This document shows positions 46,436 through 55,200 of a DNA stretch of 64,000 nt, piece by piece (within the stretch, counting starts at the first letter, position 1; every line of letters starts with the position of its first letter). The notes below the pieces were generated by a model. It was not told where the DNA came from and ran no database searches. It saw only the letters and a list, made by a program, of their open reading frames with translations. The translations under genes were made by a program, and so were the position numbers. The stretch is from Streptomyces morookaense. GTDB lineage: Bacteria > Actinomycetota > Actinomycetes > Streptomycetales > Streptomycetaceae. The stretch lies in contig NZ_JABBXF010000027.1 of NCBI RefSeq assembly GCF_013030945.1, forward strand, positions 62,001 to 126,000, written 5' to 3'.

Positions 46436-47242
46436 ATGAAACTGGCTTTCTCCACCCTCGGTGTCCCCGGCCTTCCCCTCCCCGACGTGGTGCGCCTCGC
46501 CGGCGACTGCGGCTACGACGGCGTCGAACTGCGCACCCACCCGGAGGAACCCGTGCACCCGGGCCTCCTGCCCGTCGAACGCGCCGCGGTGACCGCGGCG
46601 TTCGCCGACGCGGGTGTGGAACTCCTGTGCCTCGCCGGATACGTCCGGGTCGCCGCGTCCGGCCCGGACGGCCCCGTGCTGGAGGACCTCGCGGAACTGG
46701 TGCGGCTGGCCGGCGAGCTCGGGGCGCCGTACGTACGTGTCTTCCCCGGCGCCGGCGAGCCGCCGGCCGCGGAGGCCGACACGGTCGCCGCGCGCCGGCT
46801 GGGGGCGATCGCCCCGCTCGCCGCGGACTCGGGCGTGCGGGTGCTGCTGGAGACCCACGACTCGCACAGCAGGGCCCAGGACGCGGTGCGCATCCTGGGC
46901 CCGGTGGGGCACGGCAGCATCGGCGCGCTGTGGGACGTGCTGCACACCTGGCGGGGCGGGGAGCAGCCGGAGTCCAGCCTCCCCGCGCTCGCCCCGCACC
47001 TGGGCTACGTGCAGGTGAAGGACGTCGCCTCCGCGGAGAACACGGCTCCGCTGCCGCTGGGCACCGGCGTGCTGCCGCTGGCCGGCTGCGTGGGCGCGCT
47101 CAGCGCGTCGGGCTGGGACGGCTGGCTGTGCTGGGAGTACGAGAAGCGCTGGTACCCGCAGGCCGCGGACTTCGCGCAACTGGCAGGCCCCGGGCGGGAG
47201 TACCTGCGGGGGCTGGTCGCCGCCGCCCCGGCAGCGAGGTGA
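46436..47242 (+). CDS. Sugar phosphate isomerase/epimerase-like TIM barrel
   Basis: 268-aa xylose-isomerase-like barrel: MKLAFSTLGVPGLPLPDVVR, GYDGVELRTHPEE, Glu in VRVLLETHDSHSRAQDA, Asp/His in GALWDVLHTWRGGEQ, YVQVKDV, and Glu in WDGWLCWEYEKRW. The complete metal site suggests an active enzyme. Divergent from the oxidoreductase operon, with 71 bp between them, so probably the same pathway. Its 3' end runs 143 bp into the convergent EamA gene. Confidence 0.82.
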   Translation: MKLAFSTLGVPGLPLPDVVRLAGDCGYDGVELRTHPEEPVHPGLLPVERAAVTAAFADAGVELLCLAGYVRVAASGPDGPVLEDLAELVRLAGELGAPYVRVFPGAGEPPAAEADTVAARRLGAIAPLAADSGVRVLLETHDSHSRAQDAVRILGPVGHGSIGALWDVLHTWRGGEQPESSLPALAPHLGYVQVKDVASAENTAPLPLGTGVLPLAGCVGALSASGWDGWLCWEYEKRWYPQAADFAQLAGPGREYLRGLVAAAPAAR

Positions 47243-48074
47243 GCGCGACCCCGCCCACCAGGAGGGCCGCCGCGCACCAGCGCAGCGGGCTCACCTCCTC
47301 GCCCAGCAGGAGGGCCGCGGAGGACATGCCGAACACGGGCACCAGCAGCGAGAAGGGGGCCACTGTCGTGGCGTCGTAGGTGCGCAGCAGGAACCCCCAG
47401 ACGCCGAAGCCGAGCAGCGTGGTGATCCAGGCGACGTACACGACGGCGCCCACGCCGCTCCAGTCCAGCGAGCGCAGCGCCTCGGCGTCGGCGGCCGGGC
47501 CCTCGAAGAGCAGGGAGAGCAGCAGCAGGGGCAGCACCGGGACCGCGCTGACCCACACCATGAACCGCAGGGCGTCCGGCGGCGCGGCCTTGCGGGTCAG
47601 GACGTTCGAGACGCCCCAGAAGGCCGCGGCGGCCACCACCAGGGCGAAGCCGGTCAGCGGCCCCGAAGTCCCCTCGTCGACCGCGGCCACCACGATGCCC
47701 GCCAGGGCCACGCCCATGCCCAGCAGCCGGACGCGGCCGGGCCGTTCGCCGAGGGCGGCCATGGCGAACAGGGCGGTGAAAACCGCCTGGACCTGGAGCA
47801 CCAGCGAGGACAGTCCGGCCGGCATCCCGGCATGCATCCCGATGAACAGCAGCCCGAACTTGGCCACGCCCAGCACCAGTCCGACCGCGACGACCCACCG
47901 CCACCTCACCCGGGGCGGGCCGACGAAGAGGACGGCGGGCACCGCTGCGGCGAGAAAGCGCAGCGCGCAGAACAGCAGTGGCGGGAAGTGGCCGAGGCCA
48001 ATGTCGATGACGACGAAGTTGACGCCCCAGAGGGCGGCGACGAGCACGCCGAGGGCGAGGTGGAGCGGACGCAT
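47100..48074 (-). CDS. EamA/DMT-family transporter
   Basis: 324-aa membrane protein with ten predicted helices as two EamA repeats: first LALGVLVAALWGVNFVVIDI and FGLLFIGMHAGMPAGLSSLV, second GFALVVAAAAFWGVSNVLTR and SLLVPVFGMSSAALLLGEEV. Exporter of a metabolite, perhaps an amino acid or a sugar-derived product. The transmembrane fold is complete at about residue 275. The remaining ~48 residues are a Pro/Arg/Ala-rich tail encoded entirely antisense to the end of the TIM-barrel gene. Divergent from the LysR regulator. Confidence 0.85.
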   Translation of the reverse strand: MRPLHLALGVLVAALWGVNFVVIDIGLGHFPPLLFCALRFLAAAVPAVLFVGPPRVRWRWVVAVGLVLGVAKFGLLFIGMHAGMPAGLSSLVLQVQAVFTALFAMAALGERPGRVRLLGMGVALAGIVVAAVDEGTSGPLTGFALVVAAAAFWGVSNVLTRKAAPPDALRFMVWVSAVPVLPLLLLSLLFEGPAADAEALRSLDWSGVGAVVYVAWITTLLGFGVWGFLLRTYDATTVAPFSLLVPVFGMSSAALLLGEEVSPLRWCAAALLVGGVALTSLPGRRRPAPAGTPARGLPVARSPRPAGTSASRTPSTASRPSPTR

Positions 48075-48174
48075 GCGATCAGCATCACGGCGCCCGACCG
48101 TTCAGCACCAGCACGGGCTGCTTCATGATGGGATTCAGCAACGCTCAACAATGGGACATCCGCCGGGGGCTCAC

Positions 48175-49080
48175 ATGCTGGACCTGTCACGTCTGAGGGC
48201 CCTGCACGCCGTCTCCGTGCACGGCTCGGTCAGTGCGGCGGCCCTCGCGCTGGGCTACACGCCCTCCGCGATCTCGCAGTCGATCACCAAGCTGGAGCGT
48301 GAGACGCGCACCACCCTGCTGGAGCGGCGCGGGCGGGGGGTGATGCTCACCGACGCGGCCGTCGAACTGGCCGAGACCGCACGGGAACTGCTGGCCATGG
48401 TCGAGCGTGCCGAGACGGACCTGGAGGAGCGGCGCGGGCAGCCCGCCGGACGGATCGTCGTCGGGGCGTTCGCCTCGGCCGCACGCGGCCTGCTGCCCGG
48501 TGCACTGGCCCGGCTCACCCGTGAACACCCCGCGCTGGACACCCGGTTGGTCGAGGTCGACCCCCACCTGTCGGTCGGCCTGGTGGCCCAGGGAGCCCTC
48601 GACGTCGCGGTCTGGCACGACTGGGACATCGTGCCGCACCCCACGCCGGAGCGCCTGGAACGGGCGAAGATCGGCGACGACCTGTGCGACGTGCTCGTAC
48701 CGGAAGGACATCCGCTGGCCGGACGGGAACGGCTGGAGCGCAGCGACCTGGTGGGCCTGCGCTGGATCGGCAACCCGCCGGGCACGGTCTGCCACGACTG
48801 GCTGGTCCGTACGCTGCGCGCCCTCGGCAGCGAGCCGGACCTCGCCTACCAGGCTGCGGAGAACCACACGCAGGTCGCCCTCGTCGCGGCCGGGCTGGGC
48901 GTCGCCGTCATGCCCCGGCTGGGCCGCGGACCGCTGCCCGAAGGGGTGGTGGACGTGCCCCTGGAGCCCGCCCCGGTCCGCCGGCTGTTCGCCTACTGGC
49001 GCACCGGCGCCGCCCGCAGGCCCGCCATCAGGGAAACACTGCGGGTGCTGCGCGAGCAGTGGCCGCAGCGAGCCGCCTGA
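48175..49080 (+). CDS. LysR-family regulator
   Basis: 301-aa LysR-type regulator. N-terminal HTH: LSRLRALHAVSVHGSVSAAA and YTPSAISQSITKLERET. Effector domain begins near residue 92 (GRIVVGAFASAARGLLPGAL) and ends with VAAGLGVAVMPRLGRG. ATG 48175 is 100 bp from the divergent EamA gene, the usual layout for control of the adjacent exporter. The ligand is unknown. Confidence 0.88.
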   Translation: MLDLSRLRALHAVSVHGSVSAAALALGYTPSAISQSITKLERETRTTLLERRGRGVMLTDAAVELAETARELLAMVERAETDLEERRGQPAGRIVVGAFASAARGLLPGALARLTREHPALDTRLVEVDPHLSVGLVAQGALDVAVWHDWDIVPHPTPERLERAKIGDDLCDVLVPEGHPLAGRERLERSDLVGLRWIGNPPGTVCHDWLVRTLRALGSEPDLAYQAAENHTQVALVAAGLGVAVMPRLGRGPLPEGVVDVPLEPAPVRRLFAYWRTGAARRPAIRETLRVLREQWPQRAA

Positions 49081-49139
49081 CCGGTCGATTTGAGCGATCG
49101 ATTGAACCGTATGATGAACGCTCGTCGAGAGGGCGGCAC

Positions 49140-49766
49140 ATGTCGGTGGAGACCAGGGAACGGCTGATCGCCGCCGCAGGGGCGGTACTGCGCACGCAGG
49201 GCTACGGCAAGGCCAGCGCGCGGACCATAGCCAAGGAGGCGGGCGTCAACTCGGCGCTGATCTTCTACCACTTCGGGGGCGTCGACCCGCTGCTGTTCGC
49301 CGCACTCGACCGGTCGTCCGACGAACGCATGGCGATGCACACCGCCACCGTCGCCGAATGCCGCACCCTGGAGGAGCTCGCCGCTGCCGCCACCCGCATC
49401 TACCGCGACGACCTCGAAGGCGGCCATATCGCCCTGCTCTCCGAGCTCGTGGCGGCGGCCGTGGCCAAGCCCGAACTGCGCGGGGAGATCAAGGTGCGGG
49501 TCGAGCCGTGGATGGCCTTCATGGAGGAGACCCTGGAACGGGTCATCGGCGGCACCGCGCTGGCCCGGCTCACTCCGCCGCGCGATCTGGCCAACGCCGC
49601 CTGCACGTTCTACCTCGGGGTCAACCTCTTCACCGTGCTGGACGCCGACCGGTCGCGCACCGATTCCGTCTTCGCGATGGTCCGGCGGCTCGCCCCGCGC
49701 GCAAGGCTGCTCACCCTGCGCCGTCCCGTACGCCTCCGCCGGGCACAGCACCGCGCAGCCCAGTAG
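49140..49766 (+). CDS. TetR-family regulator
   Basis: 208-aa regulator. HTH: ETRERLIAAAGAVLRTQGYG, KASARTIAKEAGVNSALIFYHF. The ligand domain includes LEGGHIALLSELVAAAVAKP, VEPWMAFMEETLERVIGG and ACTFYLGVNLFTVL, and ends in a basic tail. GATCGAT-rich sequence directly before the start may hold its operator. No obvious target lies downstream; the next plus-strand gene is a lipoprotein about 300 bp away. Confidence 0.83.
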   Translation: MSVETRERLIAAAGAVLRTQGYGKASARTIAKEAGVNSALIFYHFGGVDPLLFAALDRSSDERMAMHTATVAECRTLEELAAAATRIYRDDLEGGHIALLSELVAAAVAKPELRGEIKVRVEPWMAFMEETLERVIGGTALARLTPPRDLANAACTFYLGVNLFTVLDADRSRTDSVFAMVRRLAPRARLLTLRRPVRLRRAQHRAAQ

Positions 49767-50063
49767 GCCGCGGGGCACGGAACCGCTCCGGTGCGCCGTA
49801 CGTCGAAGCGACGTGCAGCCGGGGAGCCTCCGCAGAGCGGTGTCGGCGTCGCTGACCGCCGCGTTGCTGACCACCCTCTCCGCCGCCTGCGGCCGGCCGC
49901 ACCCCGCCGTCGGCGTACCCCCTCCCGACAGCGCCGGCGGTGGGCCGCCCCGCGGGCGCTGTCGGGAGGGACGGCCGGTCACCCTGCGCGAAGCCCGGCG
50001 CACGCCTGGCGTGTGCCGGTCGCGTCGGGTAACTGTGGGCCGGTTGCCAGGGGTTGGGGGATC
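49767..50063. other. Intergenic region with a lipoprotein-signal-like frame and large hairpin
   Basis: From GTG 49813 the plus frame encodes a lipoprotein-type signal (RRAVSASLTAALLTTLSAAC) followed by low-complexity sequence with no domain. It looks like a decayed or start-misplaced lipoprotein gene. At 49920-49970 a 16-bp perfect stem (CCCTCCCGACAGCGCC and its complement) encloses a smaller GGCGG/CCGCC stem, a likely terminator for the tetR gene. Confidence 0.5.
49920..49970 (+). terminator. Large nested hairpin downstream of tetR
   Basis: A 16-bp perfect outer stem with an inner GGCGG-TGGG-CCGCC hairpin. No T-run, as usual for high-GC terminators. About 150 bp after the TetR stop and 94 bp before the lipoprotein gene. 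Confidence 0.6.
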
Positions 50064-50690
50064 ATGCGTCGTCACTTGCTGTCCGCAGCGTTGCTCGCAT
50101 CGGCCACGCTGTCGGGGATGTTCACACTGAGCGGCTGCCAGGAACAGCCGGTGCAGAACGCCGCCGCCTCCGGCAGCCGGACCCTGCAGGCGCGGCAGGG
50201 GCGTCCCGCACAGTTCCTGGCGCGGGGCACCTGCGCCGGACACGGCCGGGGCGGTGCGGCCTTCGGGGAGGTCGACTGCGCGGGCGACGAGGCCACCGCC
50301 AGCGTGCTGGCCCGCTACAACGGCCCGCAGGCGAGCGGGCCGCGCTGCCCGGACGACACCGACTTCGTCCTCCACATCGCAGCCGTCGACACGGGCACCT
50401 CGGAGCGGGAGAGCTCGCCCGAGGGCTACGCGTGCATGCGCAACCTGCGGCCCCCGCACCCCGGGGACCCCGGCATGGGCGGCGGGCCGCTCACGGTGGC
50501 GGGGGACTGCGTCTACACGGAGCGCGAAGGGGTGGTGAAGGAGACGGCGTGCGACGGCTCGACGGGCCACGCGCCGGAGTACCGCGTCGAGGAGACGGTG
50601 CCCACGCGGGACGACTGCCCGGAGCAGACGGACCTCTACGTGGACGTGGGCGGCAGGGCTCCCGTGGGATGCGCCCGCCGCCTGTCCTGA
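50064..50690 (+). CDS. Cys-rich secreted lipoprotein, unknown function
   Basis: 208-aa protein from ATG 50064 with a G-rich site upstream. The signal peptide ends in lipobox LSGC (Cys about residue 25). The mature part has about eight Cys, suggesting disulfides, in short blocks such as CAGHGRGGAAFGEVDCAGDE, RCPDDTDFVLHIAAVDTGTS, YACMRNLRPPHPGDPGMGGG and CVYTEREGVVKETACDG. No catalytic motif recognised. The pattern resembles other short Streptomyces extracellular proteins with 'VDC..A-T..V' repeats. It is convergent with the S37 peptidase. Confidence 0.75.
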   Translation: MRRHLLSAALLASATLSGMFTLSGCQEQPVQNAAASGSRTLQARQGRPAQFLARGTCAGHGRGGAAFGEVDCAGDEATASVLARYNGPQASGPRCPDDTDFVLHIAAVDTGTSERESSPEGYACMRNLRPPHPGDPGMGGGPLTVAGDCVYTEREGVVKETACDGSTGHAPEYRVEETVPTRDDCPEQTDLYVDVGGRAPVGCARRLS

Positions 50691-50706
50691 CACGCCTGAG
50701 GCGGCT

Positions 50707-52167
50707 TCACGGCCGCAGCATGGCCTCCCGCTCCACCGGCTGGCGGTCCAGCTTGGCGTCGTACGGCGCCAGCGGCTTCGCGTGCCGCTCGTCCTTCCGG
50801 ACGTCCGCGGGGGCGACGCCCGCCCACTTCAGGACCTCGGCCGTGGCCGTGGCCCGCTCGTCGGCCACCAACTGGGCGATATTCGAACCGTGGTTGCCGC
50901 CGGGGGCGACGAAGCGGTAGTCGTGCCGGGCCGCGGCGTCGCGGCCGAGGCGGAACGGTTCGGCACCCCAGGGGTCGTTCTGGCCGTAGACGAAGAGCAT
51001 CTGCGTGCTGTCGTTGCGCACCCAGCGGTCGACGTCGGCCATGACGCCCGGCTTCCACTTCATCGGTATGTCGCGCGACACGTAGTTGCGCGGGGCGTAG
51101 ATGCCCGGGTAACGCAACAGACCCTTCAGATGAGGCGTCTTGAAGGTCGGGGAGCCGAGTTCGGTGCCCGCCTGGTAGTAGTACGGGGTGAAGCGCTCAA
51201 GGCCCTGGTCCGTGTAGCCGTCGAAGCCCGAGATGGTGTCGATGAACTTGTAGAGCTCGTCCGTCGATGCGTTGGTCGCGGGGACGGATGCGCAGTCGCT
51301 CTGCAGGTGGTACTGCCAGAACGACCACACCAGGTCCAGGACGACGTTCTCGTACGCCTTGTCGGCGCTGCCGACCACCTTGAACGTCTTGCCGTTCTCG
51401 TCGGCCCACTTCTGGTAGCGGGCCACGATCTGGTCACGGCGGAGGAGCGCCTCCCGCTGCACCGAATTGAGCTGCGTGCGGCAGGCCTTGTCGCCGACGG
51501 TGGCGAAGAAGCGGTCGTACGGGCGGTCGTCGCCGTTGTGCACGTCGTTGGGCGCGACGTAGGCGACGGTGCCGTTCATGTCGTGCGGGAAGAAGCGGCG
51601 GTAGTAGGTGGCCGTCATGCCGCCCTTGCTGCCGCCCGTCGCCAGCCAGTTCTTGCCGTAGACGGTCTTCAGGGCCTGGTACAGGCGGTGCTGGTCGTTG
51701 GCCGCCTGCCAGATGTCGAGCGTGGACCAGTCGGCCGGCTGCGGCCGGGACGGGGTGAAGAAGCGGTACTCCATCGACACCTGGTTGCCGTCGACGATGC
51801 GGGTCGGCTCGCTGCGCGACGGGGTGGTGGAGACGTTGTACCCGGAGGTGTAGAAGACGGTGGGCCGGTCCGTGGACTTGTGCAGCAGGGTGAAGCGCTG
51901 CTCGAACGTCCCGCGGTCGGGATGCCGGTGGTCGACCGGCTGGGTGTAGGTGAGCACGAGGTAGCGGTAGCCCTGGTAGGGCTTCTCCTCGACGAAGTGC
52001 ATGCCCGGGATCTGCAGGATGCGGTCCTTGATGTCCGCGGTGTCCTGTGTCTCCCCGGCGGTCGTCCCGGTGGCGGCCGTGGCCGCCAGGGCCGGTGCGG
52101 CGCCGGCGCCGGCGAGTGTGCCTATGCACATCACCAGCGCCGGCAGCCATCTGCGAGCCGTGCGCAT
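50707..52167 (-). CDS. Secreted PS-10/S37-family tripeptidyl aminopeptidase
   Basis: 486-aa secreted peptidase from ATG 52167 with GGGGAGGGAA upstream. The signal peptide covers about residues 1-28 (LVMCIGTLAGAGAAPALA). An alpha/beta-hydrolase-type core holds the nucleophile motif GGSKGGMTATYYRRFFPHD, the Asp region VYGQNDPWGAEPF and the His in APGGNHGSNIAQL. These are features of the Streptomyces S37 (PS-10) prolyl tri/tetrapeptidyl aminopeptidases that trim secreted proteins and peptides outside the cell. Family length is about 450-480 aa, as here. Confidence 0.88.
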   Translation of the reverse strand: MRTARRWLPALVMCIGTLAGAGAAPALAATAATGTTAGETQDTADIKDRILQIPGMHFVEEKPYQGYRYLVLTYTQPVDHRHPDRGTFEQRFTLLHKSTDRPTVFYTSGYNVSTTPSRSEPTRIVDGNQVSMEYRFFTPSRPQPADWSTLDIWQAANDQHRLYQALKTVYGKNWLATGGSKGGMTATYYRRFFPHDMNGTVAYVAPNDVHNGDDRPYDRFFATVGDKACRTQLNSVQREALLRRDQIVARYQKWADENGKTFKVVGSADKAYENVVLDLVWSFWQYHLQSDCASVPATNASTDELYKFIDTISGFDGYTDQGLERFTPYYYQAGTELGSPTFKTPHLKGLLRYPGIYAPRNYVSRDIPMKWKPGVMADVDRWVRNDSTQMLFVYGQNDPWGAEPFRLGRDAAARHDYRFVAPGGNHGSNIAQLVADERATATAEVLKWAGVAPADVRKDERHAKPLAPYDAKLDRQPVEREAMLRP

Positions 52168-52299
52168 GTTCCCTCCCCATGGGTTCGCAAAGGTCGCCGC
52201 GAACCTACCCAAGGGGGCAGGCGGCACGCCAGAGTTCACCCGTGAGAGAAGGGACGCCGGTGGTCCACGCCGTCTTCGCGGTCCACTCGGTCACACGGT

Positions 52300-55200
52300 C
52301 TACGCCGGGATGACCTCTCCCGTGAACGTGCGCCACAGCTGCGCGTACCGGCCGTCCTGCGCGAGCAGTTCGGCGTGGGTGCCGTCCTCCACCACACGGC
52401 CGTGGTCCAGGACCACCACGCGGTCGGCACGGGCGGCCGTGGTCAGGCGGTGGGCCACGACCAGCGTCGTGCGGCGGCCGGCCAGCCGGTCCGTCGCCTC
52501 GTTGACGAGCGCCTCCGTCGCCAGGTCGAGCGCGGCCGTCGCCTCGTCGAGCAACAGGATGTCCGGGTCGACCAGCTCCGCGCGGGCCAGTGCGATCAAC
52601 TGCCGCTGGCCGGCGGAGAGATTGCGGCCGCGCTCCGTCACGGTGTGCAGATAGCCGCCGTCGAGCGTGGCGATCATCGCGTGCGCGCCCACCGCCCGCG
52701 CCGCCGCCTCGACCTCCGCGTCGGTGGCGTCCGGACGCCCGTAGGCGATCGCGTCGCGCACGGTGCCGGGGAAGAGGTACGGCTCCTGCGGCACGACGCC
52801 GAGCCGGTGCCGGTAGCCGGCCGGGTCCAGGTCCCGCAGATCGTGCCCGTCCACGCGCACCGCGCCCCCGGTCGGGTCGTAGAACCGCGCCACCAGCTTC
52901 ACCAGAGTCGACTTGCCCGCACCCGTCTCGCCGACGAAGGCCACCGTCTGGCCCGCCGGTATGGTCAGCCGGACGTCCGACAGCGCGGCCTCGCCGTCAT
53001 CCGCGGCACCGTACTGGAAGCGCACGCTGTCGAATTCGATCTGACCGCTCAGTTCGCCGACCGCGACCGGCTGTTCGGCCACCGGCGTGGACGTCGGTTC
53101 GCGCAGCAGGCCCTGGATGCGGCCCAGGGAGACGGTCGCCTGCTGGTAGCCGTCGAAGACCTGGGAGAGCTGCTGCACCGGTGCGAAGAACAGGTCTATG
53201 TACAGCAGATACGCCACCAGCGCACCCGCCGTGAGCGTCCCGTCGCTCACCCGTCCCGCACCCACGATCAGCACGGCGGCCGCCGCGACGGACGACAGCA
53301 GCTGAACGAACGGGAAGTACACGGAGATCAGGAACTGGCCGCGCACCCGGGCGTCCCGGTAGGACAGGCTGCGCTCGGCGAACCGCTGTCCGCCCGAGGC
53401 CTCACGGCGGAACGCCTGCACGATGCGCAGACCGGCAACGCTCTCCTGGAGGTCGGCGTTGACCACTCCGACGCGTTCCCGTGCGAGTTCGTACGCCTTG
53501 ACGCTCTGGCGGCGGAAGTAGAAGGTGCCGATGACGAGCAGGGGCAGGGTCGCGAAGACGACGAGGGCCAGCTGCACGTCGATGACCAGCAGGGCGACCA
53601 GGATGCCGAAGAAGGTGAGCACGGAGACGACGGCGGTGACCAGGCCGGTCTGCAGGAACGACGACAGGGCGTCCACGTCCGTCGTCATCCGGGTCATGAT
53701 CTTGCCGGTGAGCTCGCGCTCGTAGTAGTCCAGACCGAGCCGCTGGAGCTGCGCGAAGATCTTCATGCGCAGCGCGTACAGCACACGTTCGCCCGTCCGT
53801 CCGGTCAGCCGGTTCTCGGCGACCTGTGCGGCCCACTGGCCCAGGACGACGAGGAGGGCGAGGGCGGAGGCCGCCCACACCGCTCCCAGGGCCATGCGCT
53901 GCACTCCCTGGTCGATGCCGTGCCGGATCAGCACGGGCAGCAGCAGACCGGCGACCGCGTCGACGGCCACGAGCAGCAGGCTGACGGCCAGGGGTGCGCC
54001 GAAACCGTGCAGCAGCCGGCGCAGGCCGTAGGACTCCTCGGGGCGCGCGGCCTGCTCCTCGTCGATGTCAGGCGTGTCGGTGGCGGGCGGCAACGCGGCC
54101 ACCTGGGCGAGCAGTTCGGGGGTGGCCGGCATCCCGGCGAGGGCGCCGTGCGCCTCCGGGGTGTCGGAGGTGTCCTTGCGCACCCACAGGTGCGGGGTGA
54201 CCCCGTCGACGAGCTTCCGCCCGGCCCTCGCGGGCACGGCGACGGCCGGCGGCTCGGCGAGGCCGGTGGCCGCCGCCTCGCCGTCGAAGACGCCGGCGAG
54301 GGCGACCGTGCGGCTCTCCCCGGCCGCCAGGCCCGCGGGGTCCTTGCGCACGCCCGCGAGCTCCTCCGGGTCCGTCAGCAGGCGCCGGTACAGCTCGCAG
54401 CCGGCCTCCAGCTCCTCGGCGGTGCCGACCGCGGCCAGCCGGCCGCCGTCCAGGACGGCGATGCGGTCGGCCAGTGCGAGCGTGGACGCCCGGTGGGCGA
54501 TGAGGAGGGTCGTACGGCCCGCCATGACGCCCCGCAGCGCCTCGTGGATCTCGTGCTCCACGCGCGCGTCCACGGCCGACGTCGCGTCGTCCAGGAGCAG
54601 CAGGCGCGGGTCGGTCAGGATCGCGCGGGCGAGGGCGATGCGCTGGCGCTGGCCGCCGGAGAGGGTCAGGCCCTGCTCGCCGACCGTGGTGTCGTAGCCG
54701 TCCGGCAGGTCGGAGATGAAACCGTCCGCCTGAGCGGCCTGTGCGGCCGCGCGGATCTGCTCGTCCGTGGCGTCCGGCACGCCGTAGGCGATGTTGGCGC
54801 GGATGCTGTCGGAGAACAGGAAGCTGTCCTCGGGGACCAGGCCGATGGCCGCGCGCAGTGATGCGTGGGTGAGGTCGCGGACATCCACGCCGCCGACCCG
54901 GACGGTGCCGGAGGTGGCGTCGTAGAAGCGCGGCAGCAGCAGCGCGAGGGTCGACTTGCCGCTGCCGGAGGCGCCGACGACGGCCAGCGTCTCGCCCGGT
55001 TCGATGCGCAGGGAGAGACCGTCGAGCACGGGCCGCTCGGAGTCGTATCCGAACGTGACGTCGTCGAACTCGACGGTGGCAGGGGCGTCCGCGGGAAGAT
55101 CGCGCGCCCCGTCACGCTCCTGCACCACCGGTTCGGTGTCGACGAGTTCGAGGACCCGTTCCACACCGGCCCGGGCCTGCTGCCCGACCGTGAGCACCAT

